A DNA stretch of 64,000 nt, taken from NCBI RefSeq assembly GCF_947489565.1, contig NZ_CANLEA010000003.1, positions 124,001 through 188,000 of the forward strand. Direction: 5' to 3'. The notes beneath the pieces are model-generated. The model searched no databases. It saw only the letters and a list, made by a program, of their open reading frames with translations, and was not told where the DNA came from. The translations under genes and the position numbers were made by a program. This DNA is from an uncultured Kordia sp. GTDB lineage: Bacteria; Bacteroidota; Bacteroidia; Flavobacteriales; Flavobacteriaceae. Shown piece by piece: positions 25,067 through 34,039 of this stretch; position 1 is the first letter of the stretch; each line of letters opens with the position of its first letter.

Positions 25067-25771
25067 TTAATCTTTATACGAATGACTAGAATATGGATGT
25101 GAAGAAAAGTAGTCGCTAATATTGAATTTTCGATCTTCAAATTTCTCTTCCGATATTTTAAAATTTTGAATTCGATCAATTCTAAAAGAACGCATTTCAT
25201 TACGCAAATGACACCAGGCAATTAAAATCCACTTATTGTCAGTAGAATACATTGCACAAGGTTCAATTTTTCGATGGGAAACTTGATAATCATTTGCCTT
25301 CTTATAATTGATTTCCATGATATTGAAATTAGTAATTGCCAACTGAATTTCCGAAAGTGCATCACTAGAAGTATCTTCCAATTTCCAATTAAATACATGA
25401 ATTTTATCGCTCAATAATTCACTTTTTTCTTGTATCGATGTTTTAAAAACCGATTTAATTTTAATCAGTGCTTCTTTAAAATCATTTACAAACGAAACAT
25501 CTTTGGATTGATTGATGATATGTTCAGCCGTAATAAGCGCATTGGCTTGTTTTTCGGTAAACTGCACCGGCGCAATCGTATACGTATCAATCAAACTATA
25601 ACCTCTACCTTCTACGGTATATACAGGCACGCCAGCTTCTTCTAGCTTTCGAATATCTCTGTAAATTGTACGTACACTCACATCGTATTTTTCTGCGAGT
25701 TCTGTTGCTGTTAACAATCGTTTTGATCGTAACAATGTTAGTATTGATATCAATCTTGCAAGTTGTGTCAT
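25067..25771 (-). CDS. YafY-type HTH/WYL transcriptional regulator
   Basis: A 234-residue protein. The N-terminal HTH_11 domain contains LTATELAEKYDVSVRTIYRD and GVPVYTVEGRGYSLID. The C-terminal WYL-type domain has the YKKANDYQVSHRKIEPCAMY and NKWILIAWCHLRNEMRSFRIDRI regions. Such proteins regulate neighbouring genes, often in response to nucleic acids or small ligands. The closest target is the VOC gene that starts at 26277 on the same strand. The ligand is unknown. Confidence 0.9.
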   Translation of the reverse strand: MTQLARLISILTLLRSKRLLTATELAEKYDVSVRTIYRDIRKLEEAGVPVYTVEGRGYSLIDTYTIAPVQFTEKQANALITAEHIINQSKDVSFVNDFKEALIKIKSVFKTSIQEKSELLSDKIHVFNWKLEDTSSDALSEIQLAITNFNIMEINYKKANDYQVSHRKIEPCAMYSTDNKWILIAWCHLRNEMRSFRIDRIQNFKISEEKFEDRKFNISDYFSSHPYSSHSYKD

Positions 25772-25819
25772 GATCTATTTTTCAATCATTATAAAAAATT
25801 CAATTTCGAACAAGCCAAA

Positions 25820-25886
25820 CTTGATTCAGTATCTCTTTAAACATGCATCACCACTTTATGAGATGCTGAATCAAGTTCAGAATGAC
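25820..25886. repeat. REP-like hairpin repeat, copy 2
   Basis: CTTGATTCAGTATCTC (25820-25835) pairs with GAGATGCTGAATCAAG (25860-25875) at 15 of 16 positions, the last being G-T, with a 24-base loop. The right arm continues TTCAGAATGACG, matching the copy at 18889. It lies between the regulator and the VOC gene. Confidence 0.68.
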
Positions 25887-25905
25887 GTTAAAATAGTCTT
25901 TTTTG

Positions 25906-26277
25906 TTAACTCATAGAATGTAACGCTACTCTATTTCCTTCGGTGTCTAGAAATTGTGCGATAAATCCATTTTCTTGAATGTCCGTTTTTGGCATCACAA
26001 TTTTTCCGCCTGCTGCTTCTACTCTGGCCAATGAAATACTTAAATCGGCTCCACCATTTAAATACACTGTTGAACCATCTTGTGAAGGATTTGAACCTTC
26101 CATTTGCATGATAGCGCCTCCAACATTATGATTTTCCATATCGTATGGAAAAATTCCATATTTCATATTGTCCATATGATGGTCTTTAATTTCTTCTCCC
26201 AAAACTTCAGAGTAGAATTTTTTGGCTCTTTCATAATCTGTTACTGGAATTTCAAACCAATTTACTGCGTTTTTCAT
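25906..26277 (-). CDS. VOC family (glyoxalase-like) protein
   Basis: A 123-residue protein with the paired beta-alpha-beta-beta-beta modules of the vicinal oxygen chelate family. It opens with VNWFEIPVTDYERAKKFYSEVLG, has FPYDMENHNVGGAIMQ in the middle, and closes with GFIAQFLDTEGNRVALHS. The metal-site positions are only partly conserved, so catalytic action is not certain. It is cytoplasmic. The WYL regulator lies just downstream on the same strand. Substrate unknown. Confidence 0.88.
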   Translation of the reverse strand: MKNAVNWFEIPVTDYERAKKFYSEVLGEEIKDHHMDNMKYGIFPYDMENHNVGGAIMQMEGSNPSQDGSTVYLNGGADLSISLARVEAAGGKIVMPKTDIQENGFIAQFLDTEGNRVALHSMS

Positions 26278-26351
26278 GTTGTTGTATTTTTTTAAGAATT
26301 AATAATACTGCAAATGTATCCGCGTCTTTGACAGATGATGTCAGAGGTATT

Positions 26352-27296
26352 TTATTTTTTAAAAATTAAAGTTCCTCGTTGATATTTACATACATATTCC
26401 ACGTTTGAAAGCTGTTTGTATTTTTTAATAATATCTTCATGAATTGCTGCTGCTGGCAATGGATGATGCGCTCTGTAATTTTCGCCTATAAAATCAATAA
26501 CCGTCAATTCGTTTGCTTCACACAATTCTAAATAATACAGGTACGACAAGCGATTGGTATAAGCGATATCGTTGCCTGCCCAAAAATTCCAAGTTGCATC
26601 TGAATACTTTAAAAAGTTAAATTCTGAAATATTTTTGTCTTGAAAAAAACCTGGATTCGCAAAGTGATCTATAAAATTGATCGTATGCACAGCGCGACCA
26701 TCTTCGGTTAACCAAACTTTCATTTTTGCAAACAAGTCTTGTAAAAATGCAGGTGGAATGTGTTCAAAAACAACTTGTGAACAGATATAATCAAATGAAT
26801 TCTGTGTGCTTTCTATAGCGTCTAAGGTATATCTTGGAATGTAGATAATATTGCAAAACGCAACTACCTTTTCAAGTGTTTTAAAAGATTGTATCTGTGT
26901 CAATTTCTCTTTGATTTCTGATAGACTAAACTTTCCATGTTTTACAATGGTTTGAAGCAATGCATCATCGTTTAGATATTGGATTTGTTTTTGAAAGGTT
27001 TTCATTGAAACATCTTTGGAAATATCGACTGTTACAACGGTTTCAAAACCTAGCAGATACAAAATTACAGGTGCAATCAACGAATATCCTGTACCAATTT
27101 CTAAAGCAGACTTTTTAGTTTCTGTAGCTAACTGAATGTTTGAAGCTTCAAACTTTCGAATGCATTCGTAATATTGATACAAACACACATTTTTATGGTA
27201 GTCTTTTATAAGCGTAGCCGGAATATGATTGAGCTGATCACCAATCTTTGTGAAATGCAATATTTTTTGCAAACTCGCTTTAATTTTCCAGTGCAT
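26352..27296 (-). CDS. SAM-dependent methyltransferase-like protein
   Basis: A 314-residue cytoplasmic protein. The SAM-binding motif is ALEIGTGYSLIAPVILYLLG at about residues 64-83, with VVTVDISKD after it and YICSQVVFEHI as motif IV. The N-terminal 60 residues are helical and may form a cap. The C-terminal half has NFIDHFANPGFFQ and AHHPLPAAAIHED, which could shape an acceptor site. The family may belong to small-molecule or glycan methyltransferases; no close relative is recalled. Single gene. Confidence 0.78.
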   Translation of the reverse strand: MHWKIKASLQKILHFTKIGDQLNHIPATLIKDYHKNVCLYQYYECIRKFEASNIQLATETKKSALEIGTGYSLIAPVILYLLGFETVVTVDISKDVSMKTFQKQIQYLNDDALLQTIVKHGKFSLSEIKEKLTQIQSFKTLEKVVAFCNIIYIPRYTLDAIESTQNSFDYICSQVVFEHIPPAFLQDLFAKMKVWLTEDGRAVHTINFIDHFANPGFFQDKNISEFNFLKYSDATWNFWAGNDIAYTNRLSYLYYLELCEANELTVIDFIGENYRAHHPLPAAAIHEDIIKKYKQLSNVEYVCKYQRGTLIFKK

Positions 27297-27582
27297 ACGT
27301 TTTCATTTAGTAAAATCCTTCTTAACTTTTCTATGTATGAAAAGAGAATTGGCATCCATACTTCAATATTAAAAATTTTAAAGCAGACGATATCAATAGA
27401 ATCGTGATAAATACATTTTTGAAACGTGATTTTCTATGAATTCAGATAAATTATTCAATTTTTTCTAATAAATTTTAACATATTTTTAACTTTTTGATTA
27501 ACTTGTACTAAGCCATTAACTCGTTCACTATACAAACCTATTTTGAACGCTAACCGAAACCAGTTAAAACCCATTTCTTATT

Positions 27583-27972
27583 TTGAAAGAAATTCATAAA
27601 AACCTACATCTTACCTTATCTTCCATTGCTATTTTGGTTGTCGGTGTTACTTACGGACTCTATCCGAGCACTTTTTTACCACTATTCTTTGATTTTAGTG
27701 TTGAAACTACTGATTTAAATCATGTTTTTAGAGCCATGATGGGCTGTTATTTTGCACTTGGTTTTTATTGGGGCTACAGTGTTCTTTTCCAAAAACATTG
27801 GCGTAGTGCTACCTATTCTGTTGTCTTTTTTATGGGCGGATTGGCGTCTGGACGCTTGTTAAGTATGCTTATTGATGGAATTCCTTCTACAGCATTTACA
27901 GTCGGTACTTTTTTAGAAATCCTATTTGTTATTTGGGGCTGTTATAATTTAAAAGTCTACGAAAAAGAATAA
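27583..27972 (+). CDS. DUF4345 family membrane protein
   Basis: A 129-residue protein with four hydrophobic segments and the DUF4345 style (GLYPSTFLPLFFDF, HVFRAMMGCYFALGFYWGY, FFMGGLASGRLLSMLIDG). The start is a TTG at 27583; no in-frame ATG lies near. It is in the inner membrane, function unknown. The FAD oxidoreductase gene begins 100 bp downstream on the same strand. Confidence 0.8.
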   Translation: MKEIHKNLHLTLSSIAILVVGVTYGLYPSTFLPLFFDFSVETTDLNHVFRAMMGCYFALGFYWGYSVLFQKHWRSATYSVVFFMGGLASGRLLSMLIDGIPSTAFTVGTFLEILFVIWGCYNLKVYEKE

Positions 27973-28072
27973 TTATCTTTCTATTTTTCACAACATATAT
28001 TTAGTTTGTTAGCTATATGAATGTACTTGTTTTGTTGTATTTTTACGCTGATTGTTTAGCATAAAAATTACA

Positions 28073-29320
28073 ATGAAAAAAGAAGCGCACAAAATTTATA
28101 TTGTTGGAGCAGGAATTAGCGGATTAATCGCTGCACAAGTTTTAGAAAATCACGGATTTCATCCAGAAATTATTGAAGCTACCGATCGTGTTGGTGGACG
28201 CGTAAAGACTGATATTGTAAATAATTATCAATTAGATCACGGATTTCAAGTATTGCTGACTTCCTATCCTGCTGCTACAAAATATTTAGACTATGATGCG
28301 CTCGATTTACAGCAGTTTTTGCCTGGTGCTACTGTTTTTACAAAAGGAAAACAAAAAACGATTGGCGATCCATTGCGAAAGTTTTCTTTATTATTCCCAA
28401 CACTTTTTTCAGGAATTGGGAATTTTTCAGATAAACTTAAAGTGCTAAAGCTAAATTCAAGTTTGAAGAAGAAATCGTTGGACGAAATCTTTGCGCAGCC
28501 AGAAACTACAACACTTGCACATTTGCAAAAACTAGGTTTCTCAGATAATATGATTGCAAAATTTTTCAAACCCTTTTTTAGCGGAATCTTTTTAGAATCA
28601 AACCTAGAAACATCCAATAGAATGTTTGAGTTTGTATATAAAATGTTTGGCGATGGTTTTGCTGCTTTGCCAAAATCAGGAATTGAAGCCATTCCTAAGC
28701 AATTACAATCCAAATTAAAACACACAAAATTTCATTTCAACACAAAAGTACAAACGGTAGAAGATGGAAGAATCACTTTAGAAAACGGAACGGTTTTAGA
28801 AAGTTATTTTACCATTGTAGCCACGGAAGCTAGCCAATTGATTTCAAATTTGAAGTCGCAAGAAACCGCTTGGAAATCTTGCGAAACTCTATATTTTGAA
28901 ACTCCTAAACGTACCATTTCGAAACCGCTCATCGGATTGGCAGCCGATAATACATTGTTTGTAAACAATATCTTTTTTCATCATAGTTTGCCTGTAACTT
29001 CTAAAGGAAACAAAGAATTGTTATCCGTTACCGTGGTAAAAAATCATAATGTATCTAACGAATTTTTGATTAAAAAAGTTCAAGAAGAATTGCAGCAATA
29101 TTGTGGCATCACGGATTGTACATTTTTAAAACAATACACCATTCCGAAAGCGTTGCCAAATTTACAACAGCTTCAATATAGCGTATTGCCTTCAGAAACA
29201 CGTTTAACCACACACACTTTTCTGGCAGGAGATGTACAACTAAATGGTTCATTAAACGCGGCAATGTTGGCAGGAGAAGCTTCGGCTTTAGGAGTTATTG
29301 AAGCATTGGGAAACATATAG
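28073..29320 (+). CDS. FAD-dependent amine oxidase/protoporphyrinogen-oxidase-like protein
   Basis: A 415-residue flavoprotein. The dinucleotide-binding GAGISGL is at residues 12-18 and DRVGGRVKTD at 38-47 completes the amine-oxidase N-terminal signature. The C-terminal LAGDVQLNGSLNAAMLAGEASA is the second FAD contact region. The ATG at 28073 is used rather than an upstream TTG, which would add seven residues before the conserved start. Likely substrates are a carotenoid, porphyrin or amine; it cannot be decided from sequence. Single gene. Confidence 0.87.
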   Translation: MKKEAHKIYIVGAGISGLIAAQVLENHGFHPEIIEATDRVGGRVKTDIVNNYQLDHGFQVLLTSYPAATKYLDYDALDLQQFLPGATVFTKGKQKTIGDPLRKFSLLFPTLFSGIGNFSDKLKVLKLNSSLKKKSLDEIFAQPETTTLAHLQKLGFSDNMIAKFFKPFFSGIFLESNLETSNRMFEFVYKMFGDGFAALPKSGIEAIPKQLQSKLKHTKFHFNTKVQTVEDGRITLENGTVLESYFTIVATEASQLISNLKSQETAWKSCETLYFETPKRTISKPLIGLAADNTLFVNNIFFHHSLPVTSKGNKELLSVTVVKNHNVSNEFLIKKVQEELQQYCGITDCTFLKQYTIPKALPNLQQLQYSVLPSETRLTTHTFLAGDVQLNGSLNAAMLAGEASALGVIEALGNI

Positions 29321-29444
29321 CCACAATTTGCAAAAATTGAAATAACAATGCTGCTCTATAAAATTTCTCAACTCTTTTGTCGTTATTAGCTTAATTATAT
29401 TGAATCGTTTATCTTTCAACGCCCAAAAAGCGTAATTTTAGTAC

Positions 29445-30326
29445 ATGTCAAATCTTACCCGAATTGTTATCGTAATAGTATTCTGTTGTTCTTCAGCTGT
29501 ATATGCACAATTGGGCGATTTAGCACGTATCGATTACACATACATTCCAAATGCAAAATCAGATGTAGAGTATGAACGTTTTCGTGCGTTGTTCAACTAT
29601 CCTATCAAATTAAAAAATGATGATACTTATTTATTTTTAGGATTAGATTACAGCAAAATTCATTTAAAATCTGAGGTTCAATTTCCTTTTCCTACCAGAG
29701 ATTTAAACGATTTTCAATTGCTCGATTTGAGTATTGGATATACAACTCCATTACGCAACAATTGGCGATTAGGCATCCGATTTCAACCTGGAGTAAGCAC
29801 CAATTTGGTAGCTGATGCGCTTAGTGTAAAAGATATTGTTCTTTCGGGAACTGTCGTATTTATTAAAAAGGGAAAAATGTATAACGGGAAAGCTCAGAAA
29901 TTAATTTTAGGTGTTTCTTATGCTGGAAATTCAGGATTTAACTTTCCACTACCTTTTATTAGTTATTTTAAGAAGTTTCACCCAAAATGGTCGTTCAATT
30001 TGGGAATTCCCAAAACAAATCTGCAGCATTATTTTTCCCAAAAACACCGACTCAAAGCGTATGCGCAATTGGATGGTTTTACTTCCAATTTGCAACGAGA
30101 AGTTCCTGTGATTAATGGAGAAGCAGCTAGAAGCATCAATATGTCGCTCATTTTATCTGGATTGCAATATGAGTATTACTTCACCAAACAATTGCAATTG
30201 TATGTACGTGCCGCTTATATTTTTTCGTTGGATAATGAACTTCGAAATGAAAATCGAGAAACAATTTTTTCTTTAGATAATGAAGCAAAAATCTATTTGA
30301 GAACTGGAATTAAGTTTAAGATTTAA
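29445..30326 (+). CDS. DUF6268 family outer-membrane protein
   Basis: A 293-residue protein with a signal peptide of about 21 residues ending VYAQ. The mature part is a series of amphipathic strands (LFLGLDYSKIHL, LSIGYTTPLRNNWRLGIRFQ, AKIYLRTGIKFKI at the C-terminus), which suggests a beta-barrel. The style matches DUF6268, an outer-membrane family of Bacteroidota with no known function. It is a single gene, convergent with the DNA-repair pair. Confidence 0.8.
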   Translation: MSNLTRIVIVIVFCCSSAVYAQLGDLARIDYTYIPNAKSDVEYERFRALFNYPIKLKNDDTYLFLGLDYSKIHLKSEVQFPFPTRDLNDFQLLDLSIGYTTPLRNNWRLGIRFQPGVSTNLVADALSVKDIVLSGTVVFIKKGKMYNGKAQKLILGVSYAGNSGFNFPLPFISYFKKFHPKWSFNLGIPKTNLQHYFSQKHRLKAYAQLDGFTSNLQREVPVINGEAARSINMSLILSGLQYEYYFTKQLQLYVRAAYIFSLDNELRNENRETIFSLDNEAKIYLRTGIKFKI

Positions 30327-30351
30327 GAAGTTTTATAGCATTCGATTTCAA

Positions 30352-31122
30352 CTAAAATGGTTGTTTTTCACTTAAGTATTTCCAATAGCGTTTTGGAACA
30401 TGTCGCACATGCAACAACATATTTTTCCTGGATTCTATATTGGTGCTTTTGAAGTAGTTTTGCCATAATTCTTGAAATTCCAATTCTTCTTTGGCGAAAA
30501 AATCTTCGGACGTTTTTGTAAAATCAAAGTGTTTCGGAAATTCCATCACAATGGTCTCTACATGTTCTAAATTGTAATGCAATCCATAATTTCGTTGGAT
30601 ATCATAAATCACCCATTTCTGGTCTGCATACCGCGATTTAAAATGCTTCGCTAACAATGGTAATACATTAAAATCTGGTGCTACATTCGCAAAATACAAA
30701 CCATCTTTGGTCAGTTTGAAACGCACAAAAGCTTCCATTCTATGCTTCTCGCGTCCAACGCTTCTCGTAATTTTTGATAGCTTTAAAACGGTACTGTTTG
30801 AAAAGTCTTTTTCTATATTTTCTGTAGTGTCAAACACTTGCCGAATGTAGTCTAACAATGTATTTTCAATTGAATCCATTTCGCTTAGAAACGAATAATA
30901 CAATTGATTTCGACCGTAAGATGTTAATTTCTTTTGAAGTCCTTTCCAAACACGATCCGCATGTGTTTTGTTGGTAATTATTTCCTCAGTCGCTCCAAAA
31001 AAAGAACCTTGCACATTGCTTTCACGCTGAATATCTACTTGCGATAATTTTTCTTCATATACTTTAAAAACAGTACTTAGAAAACCTTCAAACGTACCAT
31101 CATAACTTAAAACTTTCTGCAT
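30352..31122 (-). CDS. TIGR03915 family putative DNA metabolism protein
   Basis: A 256-residue protein with YDGTFEGFLSTVFKVYEEKL at the N-terminus and LEHVETIVMEFPKHFDF near residue 200, the marks of the TIGR03915 family that always accompanies a SplB-like radical SAM protein. It begins on the last base of the preceding radical SAM gene (TAATG overlap), so the pair is co-translated. It is probably a partner or nucleic-acid-binding subunit in DNA repair. The exact lesion is unknown. Confidence 0.88.
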   Translation of the reverse strand: MQKVLSYDGTFEGFLSTVFKVYEEKLSQVDIQRESNVQGSFFGATEEIITNKTHADRVWKGLQKKLTSYGRNQLYYSFLSEMDSIENTLLDYIRQVFDTTENIEKDFSNSTVLKLSKITRSVGREKHRMEAFVRFKLTKDGLYFANVAPDFNVLPLLAKHFKSRYADQKWVIYDIQRNYGLHYNLEHVETIVMEFPKHFDFTKTSEDFFAKEELEFQELWQNYFKSTNIESRKNMLLHVRHVPKRYWKYLSEKQPF

Positions 31123-32384
31123 TATCCAAATAGATTTAACTGATTACTTGTAGCATTTCTGAACTTACTTTTTGAGTTTTGAAGAATGAGTCCTTTAATT
31201 TTATCAGGTGCTAAATCGCGGCGTTCAAAATCGTTCGAATTACAGATCAAAAAATATTTTGCTCTATTGAGCGCAACACCTAAACGTTTTAAATGTTCCC
31301 AATTGAGTTGACGAAATTTTCGAGCATTCAATATTTTGTACACAGACGTCATTCCCAAACCTGGAACGCGCGCCAACATACGTTTATTAGCACGATTTAC
31401 GTCTACGGGAAACTCATGAATATTCCGCAAAGCCCATGATAGTTTTGGATCAATATCTAAGTCCAAATGTTGATGTGTTTCATTGACAATTTCGTGAATA
31501 TGAAAACCGTAGAAGCGCATTAACCAATCGGTTTGATACAATCTATTTTCACGTAACATCGGAACTTCGCTTCCTATTTGTGGCAAACGACTGTCATAAC
31601 TTATAGGCACATATCCTGAATAATACACACGTTTTAGATTGAACTTTTTATAGAAAAAATTAGACGCAGTCATAATTTGATAATCATTTTCTCCACTGGC
31701 GCCAATAATCATCTGCGTACTTTGTCCTGCTGGTGCATATTTTGGTGTGCTTTTGATAATTTTCTTCTCAGCCTTGTATTGAATAATTTCCTGTGTCACC
31801 TTTTTCATAGGTTTGATAAAATCTTCACGTTTTTTATCAGGAGCAAGTCGCTTCAGACCTTCACGAGTTGGGATTTCAATATTAACACTCAATCGGTCTG
31901 CATACAATCCTGCTTCGCGCATTAATTCGTCTGAAGCACCTGGAATTGATTTTAGGTGAATATATCCATTAAAGTTTTCTTCCAAACGCAATCTCTTCGC
32001 GACAGCCACTAAGCGTTCCATCGTATAATCTGCATTTTTGAAAATCCCTGAACTCAAAAACAAGCCTTCGATATAATTTCTGCGGTAAAAATTAATGGTT
32101 AAATCCACAACTTCCTGAACTTTGAAAGCTGCGCGTTTGATATCATTACTTTTTCGCGTGACACAATAAGCACAATCAAAAATGCAATGATTTGTCAATA
32201 GAATTTTCAACAAAGAAACACAGCGACCATCTTCGGTATATGTATGACAAATTCCCATACCTTTTGCATCGCCTAAACCTTTGTTTTTATTGGTTCGATC
32301 GCTTCCACTAGATGCACAGGAAACATCATACTTTGCAGCATCTGCTAGAATGCTAAGTTTTTCTTTGATACGTTCAAAAGACAT
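31122..32384 (-). CDS. SplB-like radical SAM DNA-repair protein (TIGR03916)
   Basis: A 420-residue radical SAM enzyme. The iron-sulfur cluster motif is Cys67-x3-Cys71-x2-Cys74 in NHCIFDCAYC. Further cysteines lie in the N-terminal part (Cys23, Cys46, Cys55). A helix-hairpin-helix near residues 340-365 (ARVPGLGMTSVYKILNARKF) suggests DNA binding. The family is described as a putative DNA modification/repair radical SAM protein and is paired with the TIGR03915 protein that overlaps it by one base. The substrate lesion is not established. Confidence 0.9.
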   Translation of the reverse strand: MSFERIKEKLSILADAAKYDVSCASSGSDRTNKNKGLGDAKGMGICHTYTEDGRCVSLLKILLTNHCIFDCAYCVTRKSNDIKRAAFKVQEVVDLTINFYRRNYIEGLFLSSGIFKNADYTMERLVAVAKRLRLEENFNGYIHLKSIPGASDELMREAGLYADRLSVNIEIPTREGLKRLAPDKKREDFIKPMKKVTQEIIQYKAEKKIIKSTPKYAPAGQSTQMIIGASGENDYQIMTASNFFYKKFNLKRVYYSGYVPISYDSRLPQIGSEVPMLRENRLYQTDWLMRFYGFHIHEIVNETHQHLDLDIDPKLSWALRNIHEFPVDVNRANKRMLARVPGLGMTSVYKILNARKFRQLNWEHLKRLGVALNRAKYFLICNSNDFERRDLAPDKIKGLILQNSKSKFRNATSNQLNLFG

Positions 32385-32590
32385 AAAATGATTTCTTTTA
32401 TTGATGGTAAATACGCGTTGATCAGGTTTTTACAAATATAACATTTTACAGATTTAAATTAAAACATATTTTAAATAATTCTGTTAAATGTTTTAAAATT
32501 ATTTTTATATACAATTGAAATTCAACTGTTACGGAATAATTATTGCTACCATTAACATCATATTACATGAACATTTTACCATTTTTATTT

Positions 32591-33136
32591 ATGAAAAAAA
32601 TTACACTTTTATGCTTGTTTCTCACAAGCTTGTCATTCACAGCAATTGCTTCAAATCAAAGTAGCATTCAAAAAGCACAAAAATCCACTAACGAACGTAC
32701 ATTTTGCGAAGGCTGGAAAGATGGATATGAAGTAGGTTTTAGTTATTACAATCTAACGAATCGCAAAGTGAAACCTATTTTTATTACGCCTATTTGTCCT
32801 ATAGCACGTATCGGACAAGATTCGTATCAAGATGGATATAATCGCGGGTTAATTAAAGGGAAAAAAGATTTTAAAAAGCGCAATCCATCCATAAAAGATG
32901 ATGATAGTCATCCATTGGCGATTCCTGTAGTTGATAACGATGATAAACGTTCGTATTGTGACGGCTGGGAAGATGGTTACAGAGCTGGATATACTTACGA
33001 GAGTTCCGTCAAAAGAAGAATAAAACCCATTTTTATCACACCCATATGTCCTATCGCTAAAATTGGTGCTGACACTTACCAAGATGGCTACAATAGAGGA
33101 CTGCGTAAAGGCTTGGAAGATTTTAAAAAACGATAG
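32591..33136 (+). CDS. Secreted protein with two copies of a 61-residue cysteine domain
   Basis: A 181-residue protein. Two more upstream ATG/TTA-type starts are open, but the ATG at 32591 gives a clean signal peptide (MKKITLLCLFLTSLSFTAIA). The mature part has two 61-residue repeats, 37-97 and 121-181, at an offset of exactly 84. Each has CxGWxDGY, KPIFITPICPIAxIG and YQDGYNRG, with Cys39/Cys69 and Cys123/Cys153 at equal positions. The two cysteines could form a disulfide. No known family is recognised. It is convergent with the GG-leader peptide gene. Confidence 0.78.
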   Translation: MKKITLLCLFLTSLSFTAIASNQSSIQKAQKSTNERTFCEGWKDGYEVGFSYYNLTNRKVKPIFITPICPIARIGQDSYQDGYNRGLIKGKKDFKKRNPSIKDDDSHPLAIPVVDNDDKRSYCDGWEDGYRAGYTYESSVKRRIKPIFITPICPIAKIGADTYQDGYNRGLRKGLEDFKKR

Positions 33137-33149
33137 TTCTAAAAAGAAA

Positions 33150-33170
33150 AAGCGGACATAAAGTCCGCTT
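33150..33170 (-). terminator. Terminator of the GG-leader peptide gene
   Basis: AAGCGGAC (33150-33157) pairs with GTCCGCTT (33163-33170) over a 5-base loop. On the minus strand it runs into TTTTTCTTTTT, which makes a good terminator 9 bp after the peptide gene's stop codon. Confidence 0.75.
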
Positions 33171-33178
33171 CCTATTCG

Positions 33179-33346
33179 TTATAAAAATATACATATTCCA
33201 TTTACACACCTGGAAGCACGGTCGATAAAAAAGCAATCAGAACGACGTACACATCCTATAGGAAATCGTATTCCTCCATTGATATTTCCCTGTTCTTTTT
33301 TGTTTAATTCTTTTGCTCCTTCTAAGTTTAAAATTGATTTTAACAT
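33179..33346 (-). CDS. Double-glycine leader peptide (bacteriocin/signal-peptide precursor-like)
   Basis: A 55-residue precursor read from ATG 33346. The leader MLKSILNLEGAKELNKKEQG is followed by NINGG, so the double glycine ends at residue 25. This is the typical leader of Bacteroidota peptides exported and trimmed by a peptidase-containing (C39) ABC transporter. The 30-residue mature part starts IRFPIGCVRR and holds four cysteines (32, 38, 47, 52), which could make two disulfides or be modified. It has its own minus-strand terminator. No transporter, immunity or maturation gene lies nearby, so these would be elsewhere. The gene is too short for most gene finders. Confidence 0.78.
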   Translation of the reverse strand: MLKSILNLEGAKELNKKEQGNINGGIRFPIGCVRRSDCFFIDRASRCVNGICIFL

Positions 33347-33454
33347 AATCTAAGTTTTTGGTTATACCGTAAATTATTAAATATAATTTTGATACGTTTA
33401 CGGGAATCCCATATTTAACATTGACCAATTTTAGGGCACCGATTTTACTACAAA

Positions 33455-33480
33455 AAAGCTTCACATTCCTGCGAAGCTTT
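33455..33480 (-). terminator. Terminator-like hairpin without a clear gene
   Basis: AAAGCTTC (33455-33462) pairs with GAAGCTTT (33473-33480); on the minus strand TTTTTT follows. No convincing gene to its right on the minus strand was found, so it may be a relic or may protect the peptide gene from read-through. Confidence 0.5.
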
Positions 33481-34031
33481 CGTGTATGAGCACAACTCCT
33501 AATTTACCTGAAATAAAACTTTTTATTACTGAGATCCGAAGTAAAAAAGGAGTTGCTAATCATTCATAAATCATATTTGACATGCATAATCTTCAAACAT
33601 ATTTAACAGTGAAATTAACTATGAATTGTAGTTATAAAAAGGAGTTGATATCGTATTTATTTAATTTCGAGTAGTAAAAAACTGGTCCCTTTCGAGTATT
33701 TAGAATGCTTTACACCATTTTTCAATCTATTTTGAAAATGTGTGTATTTTCATGAATATAATGAAATATCATACAATAATAATCATGAAAAAAAGTACGA
33801 TACACTTCTCAAACTTTATATTTTCTTCACAATTAGAATCTATCTTAACCATAAGATAAATAATTCATAACTCTTAATATATTTTACAATTAAAAGTAAG
33901 TATTTACACTTGTATTTGAAAAATAGGGGTTTCCACTTCTATAAAGAAACAGAAAGAAACCTATGTTTACATAACATAAGAATAAAAACTCAACCACCTG
34001 TAAATGAATTAAATACATAATATCAGCAGTC

Positions 34032-34039
34032 TATTTTTG
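34032..34039 (+). promoter_or_regulatory. Candidate -7 element of the decarboxylase operon
   Basis: TATTTTTG fits TAnnTTTG. No TTG-type -33 element lies at the right distance upstream, so an activator may be needed. The first ATG is 73 bp downstream. Confidence 0.35.

Noticed and set aside
33237-33464. A 75-codon minus-strand frame over the GG-leader peptide gene
   Set aside because: It overlaps the peptide gene in another frame and has lysine/arginine-rich random-like content; the GG leader and the terminator support the shorter frame.
33480-33600. A second minus-strand peptide gene to explain the hairpin terminator at 33455
   Set aside because: The only frames there lack an ATG in the right place or are under 20 codons.
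33785-33859. 24-codon + strand frame starting MKKSTIHFSN as a second peptide gene
   Set aside because: No leader, no double glycine and no terminator; expected by chance in AT-rich DNA.
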